Of a stretch of DNA of 64,000 nt, positions 30,622 through 38,750 are shown in pieces. How positions within the stretch are numbered: position 1 is the stretch's first letter; every line of letters starts with the position of its first letter. A program made the position numbers and the translations under genes. This DNA is from a virus: positions 1 through 64,000 of IMG/VR virus record IMGVR_UViG_3300037258_000283; one strand, 5' to 3'. The notes under the pieces were generated by a model. That model ran no database searches, was not told the DNA's origin, and saw nothing but the letters and a program-made list of their open reading frames with translations.

Positions 30622-31734
30622 ATGACCCGCTCGAAGACCCGCCTCACCGCCGCCCTTGCCGCGCTGCCGCTGCTGGCCGCCGGATGCGCGGCGGCCGACG
30701 CGTCGGTGGCGCGCACACAGGTGACGGAGGACTACCTGGGTCCGTCCGTCGCCACGGCCGGGGAGGCAGTCTCCGCGTCCCTGGTCGTCCACGCCCCCGC
30801 CGGGCTGCGCGTGGACGCCGTCGGCGTCGCCGTGCGCGACTCCCACGGACGCAATCTCGACTTCCCCGGCAAGGAGGCCGCGACCATCGGCCCTGCCGGG
30901 CTGCGCTACACCTCGAAGCCGGAGGCGTTCGCGGCCGGGACCTACCGGGTCTTCGGTGCCTACCGGATCGCCGGGGTCTGGACGGACCTGCCGGCCGGCA
31001 CGCTGACCGTGGCACCGGCCCCGGCCGCTCCCCCCGCGCCGGTGCCGACCACGGCCGCGCCGACGGGGTCCGTCACCGGCCCGGACGGCATCCCCGGCAC
31101 CTGGCACCCGGTCTTCGATGACGAGTTCAACGGCACCTCGCTGGACCTGTCCAAGTGGCAGCCGGGATGGCTCTCGAACGCGGCCACGACCCCGCACGTG
31201 AACGGCCTGGAGGACCAGGGGTACGCCCGCGCCAACGTGAGCGAGTCCGGCGGGGACCTGCACCTGACCCTGAACAGCCTGGGGGCGATCGTCAACACGG
31301 ATGAGTCGGGCAAGCCGTTCAGCTACACGCACGGCGTGGCCGAGTTCCGCGTCTGGCTCCCGGGCACCGGGTCCGTGGTGGACGACTGGCCCGCGACGTG
31401 GACCGACGGGACCGGCACCTGGCCGGTCACCGGGGAGGACGACGTCATGGAGGGGCTGTCCGGTGGGACCGGCTGCCACTTCCAGAGCGTCCAGGACCAC
31501 GGCGTCTCCGGGAACTGCTCCAACACCGGACCCGGCTGGCACACCTTCGCCAGCGACTGGGAGCCCGGGTCCGTGACCTACTACTACGACGGCAGGCAGG
31601 TCGGGAGGATCACGACCGGCACCACGGACGCACCGATGTACCTGATCATGGATATGACGTCCGGAGCCACTATCGGGGGGCCCCGGGTACCCGCGACGAT
31701 GCTCGTAGACTACGTGCGCGTCTGGCAGAAATGA
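30622..31734 (+). CDS. Lipoprotein with GH16-type glycoside hydrolase domain
   Basis: 370 residues. TAALAALPLLAAGCAAAD is a lipoprotein signal with lipobox LAAGC. A beta domain follows (about 30-130, with VSASLVVHAPAGLRVDAVGV), then a Pro/Ala linker. The GH16 domain (about 155-370) has FDDEFNGTSLDLSKW at its start. The active-site set is GEDDVME (E272, D274, E277), and MLVDYVRVWQK ends it. GH16 enzymes cut beta-glucans, agarose or related polymers. Anchored outside the cell, it may digest host polysaccharide or modify the cell surface. ATG 30622 has GAAGAGGGACC upstream. Confidence 0.85.
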   Translation: MTRSKTRLTAALAALPLLAAGCAAADASVARTQVTEDYLGPSVATAGEAVSASLVVHAPAGLRVDAVGVAVRDSHGRNLDFPGKEAATIGPAGLRYTSKPEAFAAGTYRVFGAYRIAGVWTDLPAGTLTVAPAPAAPPAPVPTTAAPTGSVTGPDGIPGTWHPVFDDEFNGTSLDLSKWQPGWLSNAATTPHVNGLEDQGYARANVSESGGDLHLTLNSLGAIVNTDESGKPFSYTHGVAEFRVWLPGTGSVVDDWPATWTDGTGTWPVTGEDDVMEGLSGGTGCHFQSVQDHGVSGNCSNTGPGWHTFASDWEPGSVTYYYDGRQVGRITTGTTDAPMYLIMDMTSGATIGGPRVPATMLVDYVRVWQK

Positions 31735-31745
31735 GGGAACGAACC

Positions 31746-31910
31746 ATGTTCAAGATCCTGGGCAACCTGCTGGTGCCTTTCCACAAGAGGCGGGTGGCCG
31801 CCGCCCGGAGCAACCTGCGCACCGCGTCCGCCAACATGGACACCGTCCGGCGCAACCGGGAGCTGGCCCGCGACGTCCGGGCTATGAGGAAAGCGGGCAC
31901 GCTCCGGTGA
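31746..31910 (+). CDS. Small basic helical protein
   Basis: 54 residues, MFKILGNLLVPFHKRRVAAA then Arg-rich helix (RNRELARDVRAMRKAGTLR). The amphipathic start suggests membrane association. Its stop overlaps the start of the YiiX-like gene by a GTGA. Confidence 0.68.
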   Translation: MFKILGNLLVPFHKRRVAAARSNLRTASANMDTVRRNRELARDVRAMRKAGTLR

Positions 31911-32452
31911 CAGAGGCTTATGACCCGCAGCCCGGGGACGTCGGGCTGACTCAGATCCACGGAGACGTGGGGATGCTGATCCGCTTCGGCCAGTGGCTGA
32001 ACGGGGACGGCTTCGCGAACTACGAGCACGCTTTCGTCTTCACCGGGGACGGCATCGTGGAGGCCATGCCGGGCGGGGCACTGTACAGCCGGCTGGACAA
32101 GTACCCGGCCGACACTGTGGCCTGGCTGCGGTGCCCGCCACTGGACGGGTCGGCCGTGGCCGCCGCCGCGCTCACCTACGTGGGTGTGCCGTACAGCTTC
32201 CTGGACTACGTCGCCATTGCCGCGCACCGGCTCCGGCTGCCGGTACCGGGGCTGCGGTCGTACATCGCCAGCACGGGCCACATGATCTGCTCCCAGCTGG
32301 CCGACTCCGCCGCCCTGCGGGGCGGCTGGCGGCTGTTCACGGACGGGAGGTGGGACGGCTACGTGACCCCCGGCGCACTGGACCACTTGCTGGTCGTCCA
32401 GCAGCAGACCGGTCCCGAGGAACCGGTAAGAGAAGATCCACCGTCCCCGTAG
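31907..32452 (+). CDS. YiiX/NlpC-P60-superfamily hydrolase
   Basis: 181 residues from GTG 31907. It has a permuted papain-like plan: GDVGLTQIHGDVGMLIRFGQ, EHAFVFTGDGIVEAMPG (His), and late GHMICSQLAD (Cys). This order matches YiiX/YebB-like enzymes, which act on peptide or lipid esters. No export signal. It is the last enzyme of the rightward arm, beside the GH16 gene, so both may act on the cell surface. The substrate is unknown. Confidence 0.75.
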   Translation: MTEAYDPQPGDVGLTQIHGDVGMLIRFGQWLNGDGFANYEHAFVFTGDGIVEAMPGGALYSRLDKYPADTVAWLRCPPLDGSAVAAAALTYVGVPYSFLDYVAIAAHRLRLPVPGLRSYIASTGHMICSQLADSAALRGGWRLFTDGRWDGYVTPGALDHLLVVQQQTGPEEPVREDPPSP

Positions 32453-32466
32453 GCGGGCGGCTGACA

Positions 32467-32481
32467 CAGGAACGAGGAACC
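32467..32481 (+). promoter_or_regulatory. Start-associated sequence (exact copy)
   Basis: CAGGAACGAGGAACC directly before ATG 32486. Confidence 0.75.
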
Positions 32482-32485
32482 GATC

Positions 32486-32671
32486 ATGGCAGCATACGAG
32501 TACCGCGTGGAGGACCCGATCCCGGCCACGCACCCCATGCGGAAGATCCGGTGCAGCGGCTGCGGCCACGGTCCGGAATGGCACACCGACGCCGGTTGCG
32601 GGGAGTGCCAGCTGGACCGGGTCGGCGAGCCGTGGCGGCACACGTACAGCCTGACGTCCGGGAGGTTCTGA
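32486..32671 (+). CDS. Small zinc-ribbon-like protein
   Basis: 61 residues with IRCSGCGHGPEWHTDAGCGE and CQLDRVGEPW, giving C-x2-C...H...C-x2-C. Probably a zinc ribbon. Exact start-associated sequence upstream. Function unknown. Confidence 0.72.
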   Translation: MAAYEYRVEDPIPATHPMRKIRCSGCGHGPEWHTDAGCGECQLDRVGEPWRHTYSLTSGRF

Positions 32672-32674
32672 CCG

Positions 32675-32914
32675 ATGGCCGCCGGAGTGCTGGACAGGCC
32701 GTGGACCGACGCCTGGGAGCGCGCTGTCCGACTTCGCCTGTATTGTCCGAGCTGCGGTGAGGTACGCGGCCGGACGATGGCCGGGACACCGGAGTTCACC
32801 CAGGACCCCTGGCAGGTGCTCGGACACTTCCGCTACGTGTACGAGGGTCAGCGGACCGTCCGCACGCTCTGCCACGGCGGTCCGGTGGACCCGGTGAAGG
32901 ACCGCGCGCCGTAG
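32675..32914 (+). CDS. Small CxxC protein, last rightward gene
   Basis: 79 residues with YCPSCGEVRGRTM, and a later C-H (RTLCHGGPVD). It starts 3 bases after the previous stop. Last gene before the bidirectional terminator. Role unknown. Confidence 0.7.
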   Translation: MAAGVLDRPWTDAWERAVRLRLYCPSCGEVRGRTMAGTPEFTQDPWQVLGHFRYVYEGQRTVRTLCHGGPVDPVKDRAP

Positions 32915-32930
32915 GACGGCGCACAGCGAA

Positions 32931-32960
32931 GGCCCCGTACCCATCACTGGGTACGGGGCC
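32931..32960. terminator. Bidirectional terminator between convergent arms
   Basis: GGCCCCGTACCC (32931-32942) pairs perfectly with GGGTACGGGGCC (32949-32960), loop ATCACT, with A residues before and TTT after. It can end both the rightward arm and the leftward structural arm. Confidence 0.85.
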
Positions 32961-32990
32961 TTTCTGCGTTCACCGCCAGGCGGTACCGGC

Positions 32991-33347
32991 CTACGCGCCG
33001 GGGCGCGCACCCCGCTTGCCGACGGCCACCGGCGAGACGCCGTGCCGGACCAGCAGCATGAGCGCGGAGGTGATCAGTGCGTCGATCGCGCCGATGGTCG
33101 CGGGGTTGGCGTCGAAATGGTACCCGGCCAGCAGCGCGGCCACGGCCCCTACCAGACCGGTGAAGGCGGCCGGGGCAATGGGCCGGGTGAGTGCGGCGGT
33201 GACGGCCGCGCCGACGGCGGCTATCACGGCGGTCCACAGACCGGCCTGTGCGGACGTCAGGCCGATGTTGAACGTGACGACCAGCGCCAGGGCGGAGCTG
33301 ATCACCGCCATGATGAGCGCGGGCTCAGTGCCGAACGGCTTGTACAT
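32991..33347 (-). CDS. Holin candidate
   Basis: 118 residues with about four hydrophobic helices: EPALIMAVISSALALVVTFN, AGLWTAVIAAVGAAVTAAL, PAAFTGLVGAVAALLAGYHF and IGAIDALITSALMLLV, and a basic tail (GKRGARPGA). Size and layout match actinophage holins, and it follows the endolysin gene. It should form the membrane hole that starts lysis. ATG 33347 has AAGGAAC upstream; a longer frame to 33413 lacks one. Confidence 0.75.
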   Translation of the reverse strand: MYKPFGTEPALIMAVISSALALVVTFNIGLTSAQAGLWTAVIAAVGAAVTAALTRPIAPAAFTGLVGAVAALLAGYHFDANPATIGAIDALITSALMLLVRHGVSPVAVGKRGARPGA

Positions 33348-33516
33348 GGGCTTGTTCCTTCTCCCCTTCGTCCGCCAGGAGGCGGCTGATCCGCTTCCGG
33401 ACGGTGGTCTCATGGCATCCGAGGTACCGCGCCGTGGCCGCGTACGACCCGCGTAGCAGGTACTCGAAATACACTGTACGGCTGTCCACGCTCAAGGCGG
33501 GTTCCTGCCACGTCAT
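33325..33516 (-). CDS. Small HTH protein in the lysis cassette
   Basis: 63 residues with one HTH (GSYAATARYLGCHETTVRKR then ISRLLADEGEKE). It overlaps the endolysin stop at one side (ATG 33516) and the holin start at the other. Such a small DNA-binding protein inside a lysis operon may tune late transcription. Target unknown. Confidence 0.72.
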   Translation of the reverse strand: MTWQEPALSVDSRTVYFEYLLRGSYAATARYLGCHETTVRKRISRLLADEGEKEQAHVQAVRH

Positions 33517-34415
33517 GCGGTGACGGTGAAGCCGTGCCGCGTCCCCAGCCACGTCAGCGTGGTCTTCCCGGGGATGCCGTCCGCGTCCGCGCCACGGTAC
33601 CCGCGACGGCGCTGGAGTGCCGCGTACGCGGCCACGGTGGCGGAGCCGAACGACCCGTCGTAGGCGTACTCGTTGCCCAGCAGCCCTTCCAGCCGCAGTG
33701 CCGCTTCCACCGGCTTCACGTCGGCCGGACGGGTCGTGTGCCCCTGGGCTGCCTGCGGGTCGTGCTCCGCCGCGTACACCGTGTTCTTCAGCGACACCTT
33801 CGGCTTCGCCGGGACCGGCGGCGGTGCAGCCGGCGTGAACGCGGCCACCCATGCCCGGAGCGCGTCCGGCTCCAGGTGGCAGTAGTCCAGGTCCACGGTC
33901 CGCGCGGCGTACTGGTGGAACAGCCACGGTGCATCGATCCCCGGCGCGCCCGCCAGCAGCCCGGACGTGGCGATCCACAGGAAGTCCTGGTAGTAGCCGG
34001 AGGTGTCCACGTCCAGCCAGTAGTCCTTGTTGCAGTACAGCCCGACCGGGTTGTGCGGCAGCTTCCCCTTGACGTAGGCCAGCCACGCCTCCTTGTACGC
34101 GAACTGCCGGGTGAGCGGCACGCCGGCGTTGGCCGCGTCGTAGCCCTCCCAGTCCAGGACGACCAGGTGGCCCGGCTTCACGGCCGCGTGCGCCAGGAAG
34201 TAGTCCGCCTCCACCGTCACCTGGTCGGCCATGTGCGGGTAGTGGTAGGCACCGGGAACGAGGCCGCCGGAGACGGCGCGCGCCGTCTGCGCGGTGTACT
34301 CGGGGTTCTGGTAGGTCGTGCCCTCGGTCGCCTTCGCGAAGGCGAACGTGAGCCCGGCCGTGGGCGGGGCCGGGGGCTGGTACGAAGCCCAGTCCTGGCC
34401 GTACGAACCGGTCAT
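33513..34415 (-). CDS. GH25 endolysin with peptidoglycan-binding tail
   Basis: 300 residues. A GH25 lysozyme core starts with TGSYGQDWASYQP and has FAFAKATEGTTYQNPEY, VVLDWEGYD (acidic pair), GLYCNKDYW and APWLFHQYA. After a linker, a C-terminal domain (HTTRPADVKPVEAALRLEGL, DGSFGSATVAAYAALQRRRG, GIPGKTTLTWLG) is a peptidoglycan-binding-1 type. It cuts the glycan backbone to release progeny. ATG 34415 is preceded by the PLD-like gene; two bases separate them. Confidence 0.93.
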   Translation of the reverse strand: MTGSYGQDWASYQPPAPPTAGLTFAFAKATEGTTYQNPEYTAQTARAVSGGLVPGAYHYPHMADQVTVEADYFLAHAAVKPGHLVVLDWEGYDAANAGVPLTRQFAYKEAWLAYVKGKLPHNPVGLYCNKDYWLDVDTSGYYQDFLWIATSGLLAGAPGIDAPWLFHQYAARTVDLDYCHLEPDALRAWVAAFTPAAPPPVPAKPKVSLKNTVYAAEHDPQAAQGHTTRPADVKPVEAALRLEGLLGNEYAYDGSFGSATVAAYAALQRRRGYRGADADGIPGKTTLTWLGTRHGFTVTA

Positions 34416-34416
34416 G

Positions 34417-34947
34417 TCAGCTCCCTGCGGGGTTGTTGACGATCCACTGGTGCACGGCGTCCAGCTCCGCCGCCGTCTCGGAGGCCACCACGGCGTCGTT
34501 GGTGACCACCAGGTGGTTGTCCTGGAGGGCTTCGCCGCTGTGGCTCCAGTTGGTGGAGCCCAGGACGGTGACCGACCCGTCCACCACCATGACCTTGTCG
34601 TGCATGATCGCACCCAGGCGGCTGGTGCCGATGGCTATGTCGGCCGCCGGGTACGCCTCCTTCAGCAGGATGCGCTTCTCCTCCGAGTACGCGGCCTGGG
34701 AGCTGTCCAGGGTGATCTGGACGGACAGGCCGGACCGGATGGCCGTCTCCAACCCTGCGGCCAGGGCCGTGTCATCGAACGCGTACATGGCCACCTGGAT
34801 GCTGACCGTCGCCGTGGCGACCAGTTCCAGGAGCGCGGCGTGGATATCGTCGTCCGGTGCGTAGAGCACCCGCAGGTTGGCCGGGTAGCCAGACGGCAGC
34901 GGGACGTGCCGGTACTGGTCCAGGAAGGTCAGGTCTGCGTAGGTCAC
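34417..34947 (-). CDS. Phospholipase D-like (single HKD) protein
   Basis: 176 residues. One clear HKD motif, HDKVMVVDGSVTVLGSTNWS, and a conserved strand LVATATVSIQVAMYAFDDTA. Full PLDs have two HKD motifs, but single-motif members such as Nuc work as dimers and cut DNA or lipids. No export signal. It is coupled to the membrane-protein gene upstream and lies next to the endolysin, so it may help break the membrane or degrade host DNA at lysis. Confidence 0.85.
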   Translation of the reverse strand: MTYADLTFLDQYRHVPLPSGYPANLRVLYAPDDDIHAALLELVATATVSIQVAMYAFDDTALAAGLETAIRSGLSVQITLDSSQAAYSEEKRILLKEAYPAADIAIGTSRLGAIMHDKVMVVDGSVTVLGSTNWSHSGEALQDNHLVVTNDAVVASETAAELDAVHQWIVNNPAGS

Positions 34948-35468
34948 GGTGTCCTCGAAGCGGTAGGGGACGGAGTCGGTGGCGGGGAGCCGGCGAACTG
35001 CTGGCAGTCGAGGGCATCGTACCCGTTCTTGATCACGACAACCGACCGGTCGAACGCGGCCTTGTCCGTGGCCGCCGCCCGTGCGGCGGCCGTGTCCCCG
35101 GCCAACAGCAGCGAGTAGAGCGGGCAGAGCGTGTCCCGCCGGGTGGTGGTCTGGCTGGTGTTCAGGCGGTCGGTCAGCTGGGTGACCCGGACGTCGTTCG
35201 CGTGGATCTGGAGCCAGCCGACACCGATGATCGCGGACAGGACGATGTCCACGGCCACGGACACGGCCACCCAGAAGATCATCCGCCGGTTGGTCCGGGC
35301 ACGCTTCGCCAGGGATACGAACTGGTTGCCGGAGTCCTCCGCCAGGGAGCCGATCTCCGCCAGCACCGCCTGGCCGACGCGGACCAGTTCGTCCACCCGG
35401 GCCGCGTCCGGCGCTCCCGGTACGGGCTCAGGTTCCGGGCTCTCCGGCGGCTGTGCCGTCTCCGTCAT
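34944..35468 (-). CDS. Single-helix membrane protein in the lysis region
   Basis: 174 residues. An acidic, proline-rich start (PPESPEPEPVPGAPDAARVD) is followed by a helix and a basic stretch, then MIFWVAVSVAVDIVLSAIIG as membrane anchor. A large outer part has two cysteines (RDTLCPLYSL and YDALDCQQF) and a Pro/Ser/Thr-rich end. The topology recalls a lysis accessory or spanin-like anchor. Not recognised by family. Confidence 0.72.
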   Translation of the reverse strand: MTETAQPPESPEPEPVPGAPDAARVDELVRVGQAVLAEIGSLAEDSGNQFVSLAKRARTNRRMIFWVAVSVAVDIVLSAIIGVGWLQIHANDVRVTQLTDRLNTSQTTTRRDTLCPLYSLLLAGDTAAARAAATDKAAFDRSVVVIKNGYDALDCQQFAGSPPPTPSPTASRTP

Positions 35469-35634
35469 CGTCTCCGTCCTTCACCGGGGGGTGTGCGGCT
35501 TCCTCACGCAGCTGCCGGGACACGTTGAGAAGATCCTCAGCCAGGTGGTCCGCGTGGCTGGCCATCCGGGTCATCAACGTCCGCAGACGCCGGGACTCCT
35601 TCAATAGCTCTTCCACTGACGGCTCCCGGGCCAC
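35428..35634 (-). CDS. Small coiled protein
   Basis: 68 residues from GTG 35634 (CCGGAGATGACC upstream). Helical, REPSVEELLKESRRLRTLMT then an acidic end (KDGDDDGDGTAAGE). It overlaps the next gene by 41 bases. Longer upstream frames look non-coding. Not recognised. Confidence 0.6.
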   Translation of the reverse strand: MAREPSVEELLKESRRLRTLMTRMASHADHLAEDLLNVSRQLREEAAHPPVKDGDDDGDGTAAGEPGT

Positions 35635-35638
35635 GTGG

Positions 35639-35965
35639 TCATCTCCGGCGTGTGTTCGCGGATCGAGCAGCGTTGACGTCCCGGGTGGTGTCGGCCAAAG
35701 CCTGGGACGTCCGGGCAAGCGTGTTGACGTACTCATTTCTTACCACCTCGGATAGCCTACTCAGCTCTTCGGTCACCCGGTCCGCCCGTGCCGACTCCTT
35801 CGCGGTCCGGGCGTCCGCGTCCGCCAGCATCTTCGTCAGCCGGACGATCTCCTGGTCATGGTCGAGGTTCGACTTCTGGAACAATGCACGCGCCACCATC
35901 ACGGCTATCACGGCTATCAAGCCCACGGCACCGTACTGGGTCAGCACGTTCACGATGGGGGTCAC
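35639..35965 (-). CDS. Membrane-anchored coiled-coil protein
   Basis: 108 residues. VLTQYGAVGLIAVIAVMVAR is a membrane helix at the start, followed by a long coil (DQEIVRLTKMLADADARTAK onward) and a basic end. This layout is typical of phage lysis or holin-like accessory proteins. Starts the group of lysis genes after the tail genes. Confidence 0.7.
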   Translation of the reverse strand: MTPIVNVLTQYGAVGLIAVIAVMVARALFQKSNLDHDQEIVRLTKMLADADARTAKESARADRVTEELSRLSEVVRNEYVNTLARTSQALADTTRDVNAARSANTRRR

Positions 35966-36060
35966 GGCAGCAGCCTCTCAGTCCTTGCGGGTCCGCATCC
36001 ATGATCCCAGGTACCCCCGACTGTGTTGAAGATGTGAACGTACCGGTTGTGTCCCAGTGG

Positions 36061-37170
36061 TCAGGTGTTGTCCAGGTAGTAGCTGATCCCGTTGAAACTG
36101 ACCCAGGCAGGTGCGGGTGTGGCTACCCCGACCGTGTGGGTGTGGGCGCTGAGCGTGTGTGCGTGCGAGCCGACCACGCCGTGGCTGTGGTCCGGGGTGG
36201 AGTGGCTGTGGCCGCCGTAGACGTAGTGGAAGTGCGCGCTCATGGAGTGCGTGTGACCGCCGTAGACGTAGTGGGTGTGCGCGGTCCCGGCGGTCTGCGC
36301 GCCGGTGGACTCGTCAATGCCCGCGAAGCCGCCGGTGTCGGTGCTGGTCGTGCTGTCCGGGGACGTGTTCTCGTCAACGCCCACGACGTTGGTCGTGCCG
36401 CCGCCGGAGGTCGTGGTGTTGTCCACCGGGTCCACCGTGTTGGTGGAGTCCGTGGACGGCCCGGAGACGGTGACCGGACTCAGCACGGGAGTCGGGCTGC
36501 GTAGGTTCACGGAACCGTCCGTGCTGAAGTCGATCTTCACGGAGAAGACAGCGCCCTGCGCATCCCGGGCCGCGTTCAGGGAGACCAGGCTCGCCGGGAC
36601 ATACCCGGCCGGGATGCCACCGCTGGCGATGATGGCGGTACTGCTGCCGTCGGACGCCGCGCCGCCCTTCCAGTCCATCCGCCACGACCCGTTGTCCCAC
36701 ACCCGCCGGTAGCGGACGGAGCCGTTGCCGTTGCCCCCGTGGGTGAACCCAGCCCCCAGCGGGGCGAGCGTCCACCCGGACGCGGAGAACTGCGCGGCCA
36801 GCTGCCCCAGCGCGAACAGGTTGGCGTCCTGCTTGACGATCAGGCAGGTGTCCCCGACCACCGGCGCGTAGCTGTCCAGGTAGACCACACCGGTGATCGT
36901 GGTCGTGGTGTCGCCGTTGACCTGGACGCTGAGCGTGGGCGGGACGTCCGTGGTGTCGATGGCCGTCACCTGGCCCTTGATCACCGTGGCAGGGTCGAAC
37001 GCCAGGATCGACTGCTGGCTGATCGTGGTGGCCAGGTCGCGGATCTGGGAGGTGAGCGCCGCCGCGTCGGCCGCCGCCTGGGCCGCCGCCGCGTCGGCCG
37101 CCGACTGGTCCGGGGTCTCCGGCGGATCTGCGGGTACGGTCGGGTCCGGCGGGGCGCTGGGAGTGGCCAT
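36061..37170 (-). CDS. Tail tip/fibre protein with HxH repeats
   Basis: 369 residues from ATG 37170 (ATGA overlap). The N-terminal helix and OB-like beta domain (VIKGQVTAIDTTDVPPTLSV, GVVYLDSYAPVVGDTCLIVK) match baseplate spike proteins. A Ser/Thr-rich middle leads to about 50 residues with seven HxH motifs (HTH, HTH, HFH, HSH, HSH, HAH, HTH), about 295-345. In T4 gp37 and related needles, HxH sets bind iron along a trimeric tip. Here a metal-stabilised needle is inferred. It lies just after the tail hub gene. Confidence 0.75.
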   Translation of the reverse strand: MATPSAPPDPTVPADPPETPDQSAADAAAAQAAADAAALTSQIRDLATTISQQSILAFDPATVIKGQVTAIDTTDVPPTLSVQVNGDTTTTITGVVYLDSYAPVVGDTCLIVKQDANLFALGQLAAQFSASGWTLAPLGAGFTHGGNGNGSVRYRRVWDNGSWRMDWKGGAASDGSSTAIIASGGIPAGYVPASLVSLNAARDAQGAVFSVKIDFSTDGSVNLRSPTPVLSPVTVSGPSTDSTNTVDPVDNTTTSGGGTTNVVGVDENTSPDSTTSTDTGGFAGIDESTGAQTAGTAHTHYVYGGHTHSMSAHFHYVYGGHSHSTPDHSHGVVGSHAHTLSAHTHTVGVATPAPAWVSFNGISYYLDNT

Positions 37171-38294
37171 CAGCTCGTACTTTTTTTCGCTCGCAGGGTC
37201 AGTGACTGAGTGGATGCCGCGTCCAGCGGCACCGTGAAGGCGTCCACGGCGTACAAGCCGCTGACGTTGGCCCCCGGCTGGTCCACCTGGACCACGTCCC
37301 CGGCCTCGTAGTCCGGGTTCACGATGCCGGTGGCGGACAGCTGGCTGGAGAACCCCAGCTGTCCCGACAGCAGGGCCTGCGCGGTCGTCAGCGCGTCCGC
37401 CGCCGTGGTGATGGTCTGGTCGGTGACGAACTGCGGCACTGCCCCGTACGGCCCCAGGTAGTAGGTCGCCGATGCCGGGTCGTCGTCCCAGGCCGTGGCC
37501 GTCACCGCCGGGGCCGTGTTGCCCGGGGACGCGCCGGTCACCACGACGCCGTTGTACCCGGGATCGTCGGTGAAGACCTGGGTCATGTCGATCAGTGAGC
37601 AGTTCTGCCCGTCGATGTAGGTGAACTCCGGCGCGGGCAGAGCGCTGATGTCCGGCGGCGGGGCGATCACCACCCACCCGTCTACATCGAAGTAGATATC
37701 GCAGCCGAGCGACGACGCCAGGGAGGTCACGGCCGTCCATGGATCGCTGCTGGCGTCGTAGAGCTGGGGGGCAGCCGTGGTCCGGGTCGTGCTGATCGCG
37801 TCGTACTGGAGGTCCGGGAAGGTCAGCGCCAGGATGCCCTGGACAGCGGTCACCAGGTTGGTGCCGGTGGCCACCGTGTACGGGACCAGGAACTTGTTCC
37901 GGCTGACCGTCCGGGACAGGTCGGACGCCTCCAGCGTGATCTGGGGAGCGCCGGTGGCCGCCGTCTTCACCGACGACTTGGACAGCCGGAAGATCCCGAG
38001 CGGGACCACCTCCGTGGTCCCGTCGTCGTACAGCACGCCCCGGTACGGCCGCAGCTCCGTCCCGAAGGGCGTCAGCAGGGAACTGGTACCGGTCGGCACC
38101 AGCACGCCCAGCGGGTCGATGCAGGTGACCTGGCAGGTGCGCCGGGTCGTGGCGGTCCGGTCCACGGTGACGCTGCCGCCGGTGACGGGCAGCCGGACCG
38201 TCTGCTGGGTCGGGGAGACGACGTCCACGTAGCTGTACACCGTGTGGGACAGCTTGATCTCCGCCAGGAACCGGTCAGTGGCGCGCTGGACCAC
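37170..38294 (-). CDS. Tail hub-like minor tail protein (DUF5047-like)
   Basis: 374 residues. The start has SVTVDRTATTRRTCQVTCID followed by a hub-like beta pattern, PYRGVLYDDGTTEVVPLGIF, and two hub-like halves. It matches DUF5047-type baseplate proteins of actinophages, which join tail tube to fibre. It starts with GTG 38294, 3 bases from the kinase stop. Confidence 0.8.
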   Translation of the reverse strand: MVQRATDRFLAEIKLSHTVYSYVDVVSPTQQTVRLPVTGGSVTVDRTATTRRTCQVTCIDPLGVLVPTGTSSLLTPFGTELRPYRGVLYDDGTTEVVPLGIFRLSKSSVKTAATGAPQITLEASDLSRTVSRNKFLVPYTVATGTNLVTAVQGILALTFPDLQYDAISTTRTTAAPQLYDASSDPWTAVTSLASSLGCDIYFDVDGWVVIAPPPDISALPAPEFTYIDGQNCSLIDMTQVFTDDPGYNGVVVTGASPGNTAPAVTATAWDDDPASATYYLGPYGAVPQFVTDQTITTAADALTTAQALLSGQLGFSSQLSATGIVNPDYEAGDVVQVDQPGANVSGLYAVDAFTVPLDAASTQSLTLRAKKSTS

Positions 38295-38297
38295 GGC

Positions 38298-38750
38298 TCA
38301 CCACCGGCCCGACGTGGAGGGCAGCCGGGCCGGCTCCGCTTCCTGGACACGCTCCCGGGCTCCGCCCGGCTCGAACGCCTCGAAGTGCCGGTAGACGTGC
38401 CGCAGCCACTCCCGGGGGCGCTCCGCCGCCGCGCGCTTCAGGCAGACGTCCTGCGGCGTGTCCAGGACGACCACCCGGAAGCCCTTCAGCGCGAACGCCT
38501 CCCGCTCCGCCGCCTTCGGTGCACACTTGATCACCCAGGCGTCCACGTCCCGCCGCCGGGCGTACAGCTCCAGCACCGCGTCCCGGGCCGCGAAGACGTA
38601 CGGCTTGATCGAGGGGGCGTGGTAGTGCTCTTCGTCCCCTCCCAGCGCGCACATGAGCGCGTCGAAGTCCACGACAAGGTCCCCCGGGCGCTTGTGCCGG
38701 GCCACGTACAGGTTCTTGCCGGAGCACGGCGCGCCGGTGACCAGGGTCAT
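38298..38750 (-). CDS. P-loop kinase-like protein
   Basis: 150 residues. TLVTGAPCSGKN is the P-loop and DLVVDFDAL the Walker B-like strand. Then DAWVIKCAPK and FRVVVLDTPQDVCLKRAAAE and RPREW resemble the lid of AAA_33 or polynucleotide-kinase-like enzymes. It would phosphorylate a small molecule or a nucleic-acid end. It sits in the tail operon with overlapping starts, an odd site for such an enzyme. Confidence 0.8.
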   Translation of the reverse strand: MTLVTGAPCSGKNLYVARHKRPGDLVVDFDALMCALGGDEEHYHAPSIKPYVFAARDAVLELYARRRDVDAWVIKCAPKAAEREAFALKGFRVVVLDTPQDVCLKRAAAERPREWLRHVYRHFEAFEPGGARERVQEAEPARLPSTSGRW

